Numbered from the stretch's first letter, positions 15,493-24,928 are shown. The stretch: 64,000 nucleotides of DNA from JAJRQY01 sp965224435 (GCA_965224435.1 OZ245048.1:3844001-3908000), one strand, 5' to 3'. The notes: generated by a model not told the origin, from the letters alone. Made by a program: numbers and translations.

Positions 15493-15792
15493 GTGTTTCC
15501 CTCCACGTCTATAAAGAACCCGCCCCAGGCTTGGGCCAGTCCGTGACTACGACGCTTCTTCGAGCGACTGACGACAACCTAGCTGAACCTCGATCGACTT
15601 GTCAGCTCGACCCCCTGGATCACTTGGACGCTCATCATTCCTAGAGTTGTCCCCTCTCGCACCATGCCTTCTCAAACCAACACTTAGCATCGCTTCTGGC
15701 TTGTGCGGGAACGGAAGTCTTGAACTAGCCTGCCGCAAGCGGGACAGGGAGGACCGGTCCTACTCAACAAACACCTCAGGAGCCCACTCACG
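15493..15792. other. intergenic region upstream of the first ABC importer
   Basis: 300 bases between divergent genes. GGACCGGTCC (near 15751-15760) is a self-complementary decamer that may be an operator. I looked for a TPP or other riboswitch core because such importers can carry pyrimidines, and found none that I can support. Confidence 0.35.
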
Positions 15793-16548
15793 ATGAGTCC
15801 CGGAACTGCTGCACTCTCCTTTAATGACGTCGGAATGATATTTCCCGATGGCACCGAAGCGCTCCAAGGAGTCACGTTCGATGTTGCCCGCGGGGAGTTC
15901 GTCACGGTCGTCGGACCATCAGGTTGCGGCAAATCGACCTTGTTGAAGATTGCGTCAAAACTCATCGCTAACACCTCTGGGGAAGTCGACGTCGACCGCG
16001 ACAGTCTTGGCTATACCTTCCAGGATGCCACTCTGCTTCCATGGCGCACGGTGAGAAAGAACGTTGAACTACTGCTGGAACTTCACGGGGTCCCCAAAGC
16101 AGAACGAGCAAGGCTGGCTCAAGAAGAGATCGACCTGGTCGGACTAGCTGGCTTTGAGGACCACTACCCAAAGCGCCTTTCTGGTGGCATGAAAATGCGG
16201 GTCTCACTTGCTCGCTCGCTGGCGCTGAAGCCCAAAGTGTTCATGTTCGATGAACCATTCGGAGCCCTCGACGAGATCACTCGCGAGCGTCTGAACACCG
16301 AGCTCCTGGACCTTTTCACCACCGAAGGGTTCGCCGGTCTCTTCATCACCCACTCAATCCAAGAAGCGGTCTTCATGTCAACCCGGGTGCTCGTTATGTC
16401 CGCTCGTCCGGGTCGCATCGTCTCGGAATTCGATATCCCATTCGATTATCCAAGACACGATGATCTTCGCTACACCCCCGAGTTCGCTCTGTTAGCGGGT
16501 CAGATCTCGGAAGAACTCCGGGCAAACAGCGAATCGGTACCTCTGTGA
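15793..16548 (+). CDS. NitT/TauT-family ABC importer, ATP-binding subunit
   Basis: 251 residues. Walker A GPSGCGKSTLLKIAS, the Q-loop region YTFQDATLLPW, ABC signature RLSGGMKMRVSLARSLAL, Walker B VFMFDEPFGALDEITRERL, and the switch His in LFITHSIQEAV are all intact. The FSF-type start MSPGTAALSFNDVGMIFPDG is shared with the ATPase at 22065-22847. It powers uptake with the permeases and binding protein that follow and overlaps the next gene by four bases. Substrate is not readable from the ATPase. Confidence 0.9.
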   Translation: MSPGTAALSFNDVGMIFPDGTEALQGVTFDVARGEFVTVVGPSGCGKSTLLKIASKLIANTSGEVDVDRDSLGYTFQDATLLPWRTVRKNVELLLELHGVPKAERARLAQEEIDLVGLAGFEDHYPKRLSGGMKMRVSLARSLALKPKVFMFDEPFGALDEITRERLNTELLDLFTTEGFAGLFITHSIQEAVFMSTRVLVMSARPGRIVSEFDIPFDYPRHDDLRYTPEFALLAGQISEELRANSESVPL

Positions 16549-17369
16549 GTTCGGTGATGAAAACAGGCTCATCCCGATGGAGCCGGATGCTTTACGCGGC
16601 CTATCCACCACTGCTGGTCGCCCTCGGCGTCATCGGGATCTGGTACGCCATCTCCGAGTTCGCACTCACTGAAGGCCAGAGCTTCCTGCTTCCCCCTCCC
16701 CACGAGGTCATCAGTTCAGGGTTCTTTGACTCAGGCCACCTCTCGGAGTTGATGGAGGGGCTTCTCGCTACCACCATCGTGACTCTGTTCGGCCTATCCA
16801 TATCAGCCGTGCTCGGCATGACTGTCGCCATCCTGATGGCCCAGTTTCGATGGGTTGAATCAACAGTTTTTCCCTACGCCATCATCGTGCAGGCAACACC
16901 GATCATTGCCATCGTCCCGCTCATCGGGGTTTGGATGGGATTCAGCTTCAGCGCTCGGGTGTTGGTGGTCGTCATCATCTCCATTTTCCCGATTATCACC
17001 AACACACTATTTGGGTTGAAGTCAGTCGAAAAGAATCAATCCAACTTGTTCGATCTCCACAGCGCAGGTGGCCTAACCAAGCTTCGGAAGCTCACCCTTC
17101 CTGCGGCAACCCCGGCTATCTTCACCGGCTTTCGGATCGCTTCGGGCTTGGGTGTAGTAGGAGCAATTGTCGGTGAGTTCTTCTTCAAGGGGGGCGAAGA
17201 GAAAGGAATTGGTCGACTCATTAGCCGCTATCAGAACCTGCTTCAAACCAAGCTTTTGATCGCCGCCATCATCATCTCTTCGATACTTGGAGTTGTCCTA
17301 TTCCTCGGAGTGGGGGCGCTCGGCAACCGGCTGACCGCCGCCTGGCAGAATGAAGAACGCAGAACCTAG
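16545..17369 (+). CDS. NitT/TauT-family ABC importer permease
   Basis: 274 residues, GTG start overlapping the ATPase stop. About six membrane helices. The binding-protein-dependent EAA-type loop is recognisable around LFDLHSAGGLTKLRKLTLPA followed by ATPAIFTGFRIASGLGVVGA, the coupling segment that docks on the ATPase. Closest in type to SsuC/TauC/ThiX permeases. Paired with a second permease at 18805-19662, so the complex may use a heterodimeric channel. Confidence 0.9.
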   Translation: MSSVMKTGSSRWSRMLYAAYPPLLVALGVIGIWYAISEFALTEGQSFLLPPPHEVISSGFFDSGHLSELMEGLLATTIVTLFGLSISAVLGMTVAILMAQFRWVESTVFPYAIIVQATPIIAIVPLIGVWMGFSFSARVLVVVIISIFPIITNTLFGLKSVEKNQSNLFDLHSAGGLTKLRKLTLPAATPAIFTGFRIASGLGVVGAIVGEFFFKGGEEKGIGRLISRYQNLLQTKLLIAAIIISSILGVVLFLGVGALGNRLTAAWQNEERRT

Positions 17370-17548
17370 TATCACTCAGGCGCTCAGCGGATGGCACAAC
17401 CAACAAGCGTCCAGTTGATAGTTCCTTCAAACTTGTACCTACCATTGTCAGCAGAACTAAACTTAAGTTGTTCAGAATCAACTGTCTTCGGGACCCTGGT
17501 GCGTACGCATTTGGTCCGAAGACGACAAAACAGGGGAGAGAAATTTCG

Positions 17549-18721
17549 ATGAGCAGATCAAGATGGATGAGGATGTTGACAGTCGGCTTGGCCATGGGAC
17601 TGCTGGCAGCAGCGTGTGGTGGCTCAAGTGACGATACGTCAAGCGAAACCACTGTCGCAGACGCGGGAGATGGTGGTGAGACAGCGGGTGCTGATGGTTC
17701 CCTTGTCGGGATCTGCCCAGACCCGCTGATCGTACAAACCGACTGGTTTCCTGAGCCTGAGCATGGCTATACCTACAACCTGATCGGTCCAGACGGAACC
17801 TTGGACGCAGACAACGGCATCTACTCCGGCCCGCTCTTGGACACGGGAATCACTCTCGAAGTTCGAGCTGGAGGACCATACATCGGCTTCTCGCCACCAT
17901 CGGCCCAGTTCTACTCCGATGACAGCATCTTCATGGCCTACGTTGACACCGCAACCGCGATGGCAACCTCGGAGACCCTTCCGGTCACCGCCGTGTTCGC
18001 TCCATTCGAAGTTGGACCTCAGATTCTGATGTGGAACCCCGACGTGTTTAGCTTCGAGACATTCCAAGACATCGGCGACTCCGATGTCCCCGTTCTGTAC
18101 TTCGAAGGTGGGGCATACATGACCTACCTCCTTGGTCAGGGCTTCCTCAAAGAATCCCAGATTGATGCATCCTATGACGGCTCACCTTCTCGGTTCTTGA
18201 CCGAAGATGTGGTGCAGCAAGGTTTTGCTAGCAACGAACCTTGGAAGTACGAGAACCTGATTGAAGGCTGGTTGAAGCCAGTCGATTTCATGCTCATCCA
18301 CGATTCTGGATTTGAGATCTATGAGGGCACGCTCTCGGTCAAGCCAGAATCAATCACCGAAGACGCAGCTTGTCTTGAAGCTGTTGTTCCATTGTTCCAG
18401 CAGTCACAGGTCGACTACATGAACGACCCAGAACCAATGAACATTCGACTTGATCAGATCATCGCTGACCTGGAGAGCTTCTGGACATCGACACCTGAGG
18501 GTGCCGCAGCAGGAACCCAGTCAATGAAAGATCTTGGCCTTGTCAGTGACGGCCCAGATTCGACCGTTGGCAATATGGATCAGGACCGCATCCAAGCCTT
18601 GATTGATGTACAACTGCCACTCCTTGCTGATCTCGGAATTGAGACCTTCCGTGAAGGACTCACGGCTGAGGACATCTCGACTAACCAGTTCATCGACATG
18701 AGTATCGGACTCGGTTACTAA
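17549..18721 (+). CDS. ABC importer substrate-binding lipoprotein
   Basis: 390 residues from ATG 17549, which follows GGGGAGAG at good spacing; the longer frame from 17468 is not signal-like. The N-terminus is a lipoprotein signal (MRMLTVGLAMGLLAAACGG) with the lipidated Cys in AAC, then a Ser/Thr/Asp-rich linker. The body resembles the NMT1/ThiY/TauA group of binding proteins (VQTDWFPEPEHGYTYNLIG; ASNEPWKYENLIE). It is clearly paralogous to the protein at 19819-21063 (both contain FVPMVQ- or VVPLFQ-type and TNQFID segments near the C-terminus). Substrate unknown. Confidence 0.88.
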   Translation: MSRSRWMRMLTVGLAMGLLAAACGGSSDDTSSETTVADAGDGGETAGADGSLVGICPDPLIVQTDWFPEPEHGYTYNLIGPDGTLDADNGIYSGPLLDTGITLEVRAGGPYIGFSPPSAQFYSDDSIFMAYVDTATAMATSETLPVTAVFAPFEVGPQILMWNPDVFSFETFQDIGDSDVPVLYFEGGAYMTYLLGQGFLKESQIDASYDGSPSRFLTEDVVQQGFASNEPWKYENLIEGWLKPVDFMLIHDSGFEIYEGTLSVKPESITEDAACLEAVVPLFQQSQVDYMNDPEPMNIRLDQIIADLESFWTSTPEGAAAGTQSMKDLGLVSDGPDSTVGNMDQDRIQALIDVQLPLLADLGIETFREGLTAEDISTNQFIDMSIGLGY

Positions 18722-18738
18722 AAAGCGCAGTACGCGAG

Positions 18739-18777
18739 ATGGGTGGTCTCTTCAGTCGAAGAGGCCACCCATTTTCT
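18739..18777 (+). terminator. hairpin between binding-protein and second-permease genes
   Basis: A 15-bp stem (ATGGGTGGTCTCTTC with GAAGAGGCCACCCAT, one G-T pair, loop AGTC) followed by TTTTCTTTCTCTTC. It resembles an intrinsic terminator inside the operon and could lower expression of the last permease relative to the abundant binding protein. Confidence 0.75.
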
Positions 18778-18804
18778 TTCTCTTCACACCGGACGGACAA
18801 AGCA

Positions 18805-19662
18805 ATGACCCAAGCAGGAACCATTGGCAAGAAGTCGACGGATAAGTCCCTTTCGTCAATGTCCCCATCCCGGTCAACTGTTTTTCGAACAAGAGTGCTG
18901 CCACCCTTTCTCTTTGCGTCCGCCCTCATTGGGCTGTGGTATCTGCTGACTGAAATCATCCCTGACCGGAAGAAACTCCTCCTCCCCGCTCCCCACGAAG
19001 TAATCCAGGACACAGTCTTTGACGCCGACGTTCGGGCAGAGCTCCTGAGCGGCCTGCTCACCACAGCCAAGGTCGCCCTCGTTGGCTTGGCCATCTCCAT
19101 GGTTCTTGGTGTCAGCGCAGCAATCATCATGAATCTAGGTCATGGCATCGAGCGGGCATTCTTCCCATGGGCTGTTGTTCTGCAGACCCTGCCAACACTG
19201 GCACTGGTGCCCCTCATTGGCGTCTGGTTCGGGTTCGGATTCCAGAGCCGACTGATTGTCGTTGTCATGATTTCAATCTTCCCCATCATCACCAACTCAC
19301 TATTCGGCCTCCAGTCATCGGACCGCTCGCATCACAATTTGTTCAAACTGGAGGGCGCTTCGCGGTCCAAAATCCTCTTCAAACTTGAGCTTCCAGCCGC
19401 GGTGCCCTCCATGTTCACGGGCTTTCGAATAGCCGCTGGCCTGTCGGTTATCGGCGCCATCGTCGCCGAGTTCTTCTTCGGTCGAGGCGAGAAGGGTCTT
19501 GGGAACCTGGTGAGCAAGTACCGTGGCTTGTCGGCGATGTCCGAGATGTACTTCACCGTGCTCTTGTCATCGTTCTTTGGCGTCATCGTGTTCTGGGGCT
19601 TCACTTATCTGTCCAAGGTTCTGATCAGCTCCTGGCATGAATCCGAAGAGGGCCCCTCCTAG
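18805..19662 (+). CDS. second NitT/TauT-family ABC importer permease
   Basis: 285 residues from ATG 18805; an upstream ATG at 18739 lies in the terminator stem and is rejected. About six membrane helices with the EAA-like loop LFKLEGASRSKILFKLELPA followed by AVPSMFTGFRIAAGL. Closely similar in layout to the permease at 16545-17369 (both contain an LLPAPHEV or LLPPPHEV segment and FPIITN with a small residue after it). Last gene of the plus-strand importer operon. Confidence 0.88.
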   Translation: MTQAGTIGKKSTDKSLSSMSPSRSTVFRTRVLPPFLFASALIGLWYLLTEIIPDRKKLLLPAPHEVIQDTVFDADVRAELLSGLLTTAKVALVGLAISMVLGVSAAIIMNLGHGIERAFFPWAVVLQTLPTLALVPLIGVWFGFGFQSRLIVVVMISIFPIITNSLFGLQSSDRSHHNLFKLEGASRSKILFKLELPAAVPSMFTGFRIAAGLSVIGAIVAEFFFGRGEKGLGNLVSKYRGLSAMSEMYFTVLLSSFFGVIVFWGFTYLSKVLISSWHESEEGPS

Positions 19663-19740
19663 GGACCTTCGCATCGGAGGCTGTCTGCTCGAACTGCATC
19701 GGCGCAAAACGTACTAGTCCGTCAGCTGCCCAAAACGGTT

Positions 19741-19786
19741 TCTGGCACCGACAGAGCATCGTATTGCGAGCTCCCCCGGTGCCAGA
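19741..19786. terminator. inverted repeat between two convergent ABC operons
   Basis: TCTGGCACCG (19741-19750) pairs with CGGTGCCAGA (19777-19786) across a 26-base loop. It lies in the 156-bp gap between the convergent operons and may act as a shared terminator. T tracts are weak. Confidence 0.4.
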
Positions 19787-19818
19787 ACGTGCGTAGGTTC
19801 CAGTGTGTTTGCTAGTGG

Positions 19819-21063
19819 TTAAAGGCCAATGCTCGCATCGATGAACTGGTTGGTCTGCACATCGGCAGGCGTAACGCCTTCCTTGGCACGATCATCCAAA
19901 TCGTCACCGAGAATGTCGATCAGCGCCTGTGCACGAGCATCGTCAAAGTCACCGAGCGTGTCTGGTGTATGCGTGCCGTTTCCAACAAGTCCGTCAGCGA
20001 GCATCACGGCGGTACCCGCCTCGTTCAAGCCAAGCGGGGTCTTCCAGAAGCCAGCACCAAAGCCAGCCTCGTTGAAGTCAAAGATGATCTGATTGACCAT
20101 TCCAGGATCGTTGACGTAGTCAATCTGAGCCTGCTGAACCATCGGGACGAAGACCTCAAGACAAGGAGTCAACTCTTCCAGCCGGTTAGTGGCAATGGAG
20201 ACTGCTGAGGGGTACTTGTTCCAGCCAAGGTCAGCGACATAGACATAGTCAACATCCTTCTCCCACTGGCGACCATTCTCAAAGTCCCACACCTCATTGG
20301 AGGCATAACCCTGGTTCAGCCAAGCGCCACCATTGGTTACGAAGTTCTCGCTGTCACCAGCGTAGCCCTCAACGAATACGTCGGTCGGCACTCCGGCATC
20401 CACCAGGAACTTGCCGTAGGAACGGCTGGCGTTTCCAATATAGATCTTGCCATCACCGGTACCGGCGAAGGTTGTGAGATCTTCAACGGAACTGAATCCA
20501 TCTGGATAGGTGGCCGGATCCCAGAACAAGATCTGTGGATCCTTGTCCAGTGGAGTCACAACAGCTAGTGCTGGGAATTGTTCAGAGAAGATGATGGCGT
20601 CATCGGTTCCCACATAAGCAAAGTGCGGAGTTAGGCCAGCCTTGGAGTTGCCGGTGTAGAGCGAGGAGAACGGTGCTTCACCATCACCCAAGCCCAGACC
20701 GCCACCGCCTTCGAGGATGATGAGGTCAACGCCGGTATCACCGATTGCTCCTTCGAAGCGACCTTCGGACCCGACGCCTGCGTCACCAATCATCTGGTAG
20801 AACGCGGCATGTTCGGTTTCGGCGAGCCAGTCCTTCTGTAGAACGAGAGGACTCGGGCAGACATCGGCAAGACCGGAGGCCATTGCTTCGCCCCCGTCGC
20901 CATCTGCGTCAGGCTCTTCGGCCACCGTCGTAGCTGCGGTCTCTTCGTCACCTGCGTCGGTGGTGTCATTGCTACCGGCACTGTCGCTGCCACCGCAGGC
21001 TGCGGCTACCAGCATCAAAGCCAATAGGGCCGCTAACGGCGTTTGACGTTTGAATTTGATCAT
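19819..21063 (-). CDS. ABC importer substrate-binding lipoprotein (second system)
   Basis: 414 residues. Lipoprotein signal MIKFKRQTPLAALLALMLVA leading to AACGGSD, with the lipidated Cys. An acidic linker (DAGDEETAATTVAEEPDADG) leads to a binding domain of the NMT1/TauA type (SPLVLQKDWLAETEHAAFYQ; NASRSYGKFLVDAG). Paralogue of the protein at 17549-18721 and likely anchored outside the membrane beside its permease. Downstream gene of a three-gene minus-strand operon whose order is ATPase, permease, binding protein. Ligand unknown. Confidence 0.88.
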   Translation of the reverse strand: MIKFKRQTPLAALLALMLVAAACGGSDSAGSNDTTDAGDEETAATTVAEEPDADGDGGEAMASGLADVCPSPLVLQKDWLAETEHAAFYQMIGDAGVGSEGRFEGAIGDTGVDLIILEGGGGLGLGDGEAPFSSLYTGNSKAGLTPHFAYVGTDDAIIFSEQFPALAVVTPLDKDPQILFWDPATYPDGFSSVEDLTTFAGTGDGKIYIGNASRSYGKFLVDAGVPTDVFVEGYAGDSENFVTNGGAWLNQGYASNEVWDFENGRQWEKDVDYVYVADLGWNKYPSAVSIATNRLEELTPCLEVFVPMVQQAQIDYVNDPGMVNQIIFDFNEAGFGAGFWKTPLGLNEAGTAVMLADGLVGNGTHTPDTLGDFDDARAQALIDILGDDLDDRAKEGVTPADVQTNQFIDASIGL

Positions 21064-21189
21064 TTGCTCTTGCTCCTTGGTGATGAACTGTTGATGGGAG
21101 AGATCTTGCTGAGCCTAGGTCAGAACGCCCCATCGACCCACTCAGATTTGTTAGCGCTGTGTTACATCTTGACTGTGCAACCCGATGGC

Positions 21190-22068
21190 CTAACCCTGCT
21201 CACCCGACTCGTGCCAGGAATTGAACAGTCGGGATCCGACCCAGTTGAAGACCAGATAGACCAAGACAGCGAAGCCGGCTGAGGCGAACAGGGCGGCGTA
21301 CATCTGGGGGTATCGAAATTCGATCTTGCTGTTGATCAGCATCTGACCCAGACCACCGTCACCAGTTCGGAAGAACAGCTCGCCGACGATGGCGCCAATG
21401 ACGGACAAGCCAGCCGAAATGCGGAATCCAGCGAAAAGAGAGGGCATGGCGCTAGGGATACCGACCTTTCTGAGGATGGTAAACGCACTGGCTCCCTTGA
21501 GTTTGAACACATCAACCAAACCCTGAGGCACTGACTTAAGTCCAAGCAAGAGAGTTGTAGGAATGGGGAAGAAGCTGATGATGAAAGCGACAACAATCTT
21601 GGGGACCAAGCCAAATCCAAAGAGCTGCTGCAAGAGCGGAGCTACTGCCAAGATCGGCACCGACTGGAGGGTGACCAAGAACGGATAGAAGGCTCGCTCA
21701 GCGATATTGAATTGGAACATGACAATTCCAATCAACATGCCGAGAAAGATCGAAGCGGCCAGACCATAGATCGCAATCTGAGAGGTGATCCAGAGCCGAC
21801 CGGCAAGCTCGCCAAGTACTTCGGGATCGCCAATCCCATCATTCCAGTGTTCAGAAAGAGAGGGCAGCAAGAATCTCTTGGCTTCGATAAGACGAAGACG
21901 CGCCAGCAAATAGACGCCAACAAAGACGGCTCCAAGGATGACAGGCGGCCACCATCCAAGAACCTTGCGCAAGATGCCGGGACCCGTGTCTTCCCTCTTG
22001 AGCGAGGCCATCTCGGTGGCGATCTGGCCGACAGCGTCCCGGCTCGCCGGAGTCTGTGAGGCACTCAT
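21190..22068 (-). CDS. ABC importer permease (second system)
   Basis: 292 residues, about six membrane helices, with a cytoplasmic N-terminus (MSASQTPASRDAVGQIATEM). The EAA-like loop VFKLKGASAFTILRKVGIPS precedes AMPSLFAGFRISAGLSVIGA. SsuC/TauC/ThiX type. Start overlaps the ATPase stop by four bases. Unlike the neighbouring plus-strand operon only one permease is present, so this complex should be a homodimer or borrow the other operon's permease. Confidence 0.88.
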   Translation of the reverse strand: MSASQTPASRDAVGQIATEMASLKREDTGPGILRKVLGWWPPVILGAVFVGVYLLARLRLIEAKRFLLPSLSEHWNDGIGDPEVLGELAGRLWITSQIAIYGLAASIFLGMLIGIVMFQFNIAERAFYPFLVTLQSVPILAVAPLLQQLFGFGLVPKIVVAFIISFFPIPTTLLLGLKSVPQGLVDVFKLKGASAFTILRKVGIPSAMPSLFAGFRISAGLSVIGAIVGELFFRTGDGGLGQMLINSKIEFRYPQMYAALFASAGFAVLVYLVFNWVGSRLFNSWHESGEQG

Positions 22069-22847
22069 CGTGGACCTCCCTCACTGCTAGCCCGCAGACT
22101 TTCGGATACTTCTCCCGCCAACCTTGTGAACTCGGGGTCATAGCGCAAGCTGGTATCTCGGGGGTAGTCGAAGGGAATCTCGAAGTCGGCAACAATTCGA
22201 CCGGGGCGAGCCGACATGACCAAAACCCTGGTCGAAAGGAAGATGGCTTCGTAGATGGAGTGGGTGATGAACAATCCGGCAAACCCTTCCTTGATGAAGA
22301 GATCGAGAAGTTCATCATTAAGGCGTTCACGAGTGATTTCGTCCAGGGCTCCGAACGGCTCATCAAACATGAAAACCTTGGGCTGAACCGCCAACGATCG
22401 GGCCAGCGAGACACGCATCTTCATGCCACCGGACAATCGCTTCGGGTAGTGCTCTTCGAACCCAGTCAGACCGACCAGGTCGATGTGCTCCTGAGCAATA
22501 CGGCGACGCTCAACCTTGCTCGCTCCTTCGAGTTCCAGGAGAAGCTCTACATTGCGCATCACGCTTCTCCAGGGAAGCAGGGTGGCATCCTGAAAGGTGT
22601 AGCCAAGGCTTTGTCGATCAACTTCGACATCACCGCTCGTGTGCTCGATGAGACCAGAAGCCACCTTCAAGAGGGTGGACTTACCACAGCCGGAGGGGCC
22701 AACGACGGTGACAAACTCCCCCTTGTGAACATCAAAGCTCACATCCCGGAGAGCCTCAGTCCCATCAGGAAAGATCATTCCGAGATTCTTGAACGAAAGG
22801 CTGGGGGATGTAGAACGAGCTGAAGGTGAGGTCTCAGTTGCTGTCAC
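22065..22847 (-). CDS. ABC importer ATP-binding subunit (second system)
   Basis: About 260 residues from GTG 22847; an ATG at 22898 adds 17 residues that the paralogue lacks. Walker A VVGPSGCGKSTLLKVASGL, signature RLSGGMKMRVSLARSLAV, Walker B VFMFDEPFGALDEITRERLN. Nearly the same segments occur in the ATPase at 15793-16548, including GMIFPDGTEAL near the start and a matching C-terminal IPFDYPR segment, which indicates a recent duplication. First gene of the operon. Confidence 0.88.
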   Translation of the reverse strand: MTATETSPSARSTSPSLSFKNLGMIFPDGTEALRDVSFDVHKGEFVTVVGPSGCGKSTLLKVASGLIEHTSGDVEVDRQSLGYTFQDATLLPWRSVMRNVELLLELEGASKVERRRIAQEHIDLVGLTGFEEHYPKRLSGGMKMRVSLARSLAVQPKVFMFDEPFGALDEITRERLNDELLDLFIKEGFAGLFITHSIYEAIFLSTRVLVMSARPGRIVADFEIPFDYPRDTSLRYDPEFTRLAGEVSESLRASSEGGPR

Positions 22848-22955
22848 GAGGGGAAATGTAGTTGGCCCTACTGTGCAAAATCCAGCCCGACTAAACATCC
22901 ACTGGACATGGGCACGCCAACTGGCTGGATCATGTTTGCTCGGACGGTGGCGATG

Positions 22956-23711
22956 TCACGGCTTCTGGGTTCCAACTAGGAGCCCAGAACCGATAGTCCC
23001 AACAAAGAGTCCAACGATGGTTGGGAATGGGCTAACCAGCCCCCGAGACAACGTTAGGGTCAAACCAAGGGCCGGCGCCAAGAACATCAGGACCCAGAAA
23101 CTTGCTCGTTGTCGGCCAGTCGTGACAACCGCTCTGGCCTGTTGGACTGCCTCAGTCCCGTACCACTCCTCGAGTCTCCCTCTTGAAGCAATCAGAACCA
23201 GGGCAATCACGAAGGCGACCGAGCCAAGGCTGTGGCCCAGCCATTGGAATACACCAGCAACTGTGACCTCACCTCGGATCGGCACCGACCCGAGAACTCG
23301 ATCAAAACCGAGCCATTGAGCTCCCCATCGAGCTGGATGGGTGAAGCCATCAATGAAGATATGGCTTCCGGCTCCCACCGTGGCACTAATCAGCGTCACC
23401 AAGATCCGTGGACGTCGAGTCCCGAGCACCCGATACGAGCGAAGCCTGAACGGCCCGAAGTCCGGCAAGTGGGCGAATACTCCAGATGCTGCTCGCCAGC
23501 GAATCAAACCGGCAGAAAGAATCGCAATCGGCACAGCCCAGACTGCCAGACCTAGAGCGGTATGACTCTGCTGGTTTAACCATGGGCCCAGGGAATAGGC
23601 CAGGTCTGGGGTAGCTGCGCCAACGCACAAGGCTGTCCCATCTACCGCTCGGGGCCAACGAAGTTTCACCCCAAAAATCAGCCCCTGATGAGCGGGAAAC
23701 GTGAGCGGCAC
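22956..23711 (-). CDS. DUF4184-family integral membrane protein
   Basis: 251 residues from a GTG that overlaps the stop of the acyl-CoA-dehydrogenase gene (TAGTG). The start MPLTFPAHQGLIFGVKLRWP and ALCVGAATPDLAY fit DUF4184, whose members begin with a Pro/His segment and a VGSxxPDL motif. Histidines and Asp in GSHIFIDGFTHP could bind metal. About six membrane helices. Function of the family is unknown. Its overlap ties it to the biosynthetic cluster's divergent arm, though it could simply be a bystander. Confidence 0.75.
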   Translation of the reverse strand: MPLTFPAHQGLIFGVKLRWPRAVDGTALCVGAATPDLAYSLGPWLNQQSHTALGLAVWAVPIAILSAGLIRWRAASGVFAHLPDFGPFRLRSYRVLGTRRPRILVTLISATVGAGSHIFIDGFTHPARWGAQWLGFDRVLGSVPIRGEVTVAGVFQWLGHSLGSVAFVIALVLIASRGRLEEWYGTEAVQQARAVVTTGRQRASFWVLMFLAPALGLTLTLSRGLVSPFPTIVGLFVGTIGSGLLVGTQKP

Positions 23712-24928
23712 TAGCTTGGCAGGCCGAGCAATCGGGCAATGATGTTCTTCTGGATCCCTGACGATCCGCCATAGATCACCCCGCCTACGGTGTCCCGCAG
23801 GCCCCGCTCAACCCCGTGTTCGGTCACATAGCCGCGGGCTCCGTGAACCCGAATCGCCGACAACGCCCCAGCCAGTGCCGCCTCGCTAGCCGACAGTTTG
23901 GCCAGTGCGGCCGCCATCATCGATGGCTCGCCTCGCTGTTGCAAAGCCGCAGCTTTGTACAACATGAGCCTGGCTGTCTCATGAGCAAACTTCATATCGG
24001 CAATCTCATGGGAGACACTTTGGAAGGATCCAATGGGGTGCCCGAATTGCTCTCGATCGTTGGCGTATTGGATGGTCTCAGCAATATGTCGTTCGAGCTG
24101 GCCGACCGAGCCGGCCAACAGAAACGCCCGCTCGGATTCCATGGCACTGGAGAAGATCGCCGCCCCCGAGCCTTCCCCTCCGACCCGGGCGCTCTCCGGG
24201 ACCTCGCAGTTCTCGAAGGTGACGTCGGCGAACGGAGTGGTGCGCAACCCCATCTTTGGTCGGTTCGGCCCAACGGTGATACCCGGGGTGTTGATGTCGA
24301 CCAGGAAACCGGTGATCCCCCAACGCCCAACTTCTGGGTTCGTAGTAGTGAACACCACGATCACGTCGCAGACCGGTGCCAGGGTGACAAAAGCCTTCGT
24401 GCCATTCAAGACATAGCCGTCGTCGGTCTTCGTGGCCTCCGTCTTGATGGCGAACGCGTCGGACCCCGCTTCATGCTCGGTGATAGCGAAGGCCCCGATT
24501 GATTCTCCCGAAGCCAGCTCCGGCAACCAGCGGCCCTTCTGCTCGGCCGATCCGAACTTCTCCAGGGTTGCTTGCATGGTCCAGATCTGGGCGCTCAGAC
24601 CGAAAACGAGACCTGCATCTTCGCATCCGACCCCGAGTCCTTCGAAACGGAGCATGGCGGTGATCAAGTCCAGTTCTTGGCCACCAAGTTCCGCAGGAAG
24701 GACCGACCCCTGGATTCCCTGACCGGCACACCGAGTCCATCCTTCGCGCCAGAACTCACAATCTGCGTCACGTTGCACGAGCGCTGGATCACACAGATTC
24801 TCGCGGGCCCACTCAGCCACCGTTTCTTTCTCCGGGTGTTGGGCGTTCAGGATGGCTTCAAGCGCCGCCACTTCGGTGGTCCCGCCTATTGCCGCCTCGT
24901 TCGTGTTTGGCAAGAGATAACCTTCCAT
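23711..24928 (-). CDS. acyl-CoA-dehydrogenase-like flavoenzyme, probable prolyl-carrier-protein oxidase
   Basis: 405 residues with the full acyl-CoA dehydrogenase fold. FAITEHEAGSDAFAIKTEAT and GYVLNGTKAFVT line the FAD pocket, DREQFGHPIGSFQSVSHEIA is the central helix, and GARGYVTEHGVERGLRD and IYGGSSGIQKNIIARLLG form the C-terminal motif. The usual C-terminal catalytic Glu is Gly (YGGS), but a Glu in AMESERAFLLAG is placed like the base of isovaleryl-CoA-type enzymes. It diverges by 60 bp from an adenylating enzyme and a carrier protein. That trio matches PltE/PltF/PltL-type pyrrole-2-carboxyl synthesis, so oxidation of carrier-bound proline is inferred. Confidence 0.85.
   Translation of the reverse strand: MEGYLLPNTNEAAIGGTTEVAALEAILNAQHPEKETVAEWARENLCDPALVQRDADCEFWREGWTRCAGQGIQGSVLPAELGGQELDLITAMLRFEGLGVGCEDAGLVFGLSAQIWTMQATLEKFGSAEQKGRWLPELASGESIGAFAITEHEAGSDAFAIKTEATKTDDGYVLNGTKAFVTLAPVCDVIVVFTTTNPEVGRWGITGFLVDINTPGITVGPNRPKMGLRTTPFADVTFENCEVPESARVGGEGSGAAIFSSAMESERAFLLAGSVGQLERHIAETIQYANDREQFGHPIGSFQSVSHEIADMKFAHETARLMLYKAAALQQRGEPSMMAAALAKLSASEAALAGALSAIRVHGARGYVTEHGVERGLRDTVGGVIYGGSSGIQKNIIARLLGLPS

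Noticed and set aside
15493..15792. Possible riboswitch ahead of the first ABC importer
   Set aside because: No recognisable TPP or other aptamer core was found; only a self-complementary GGACCGGTCC.
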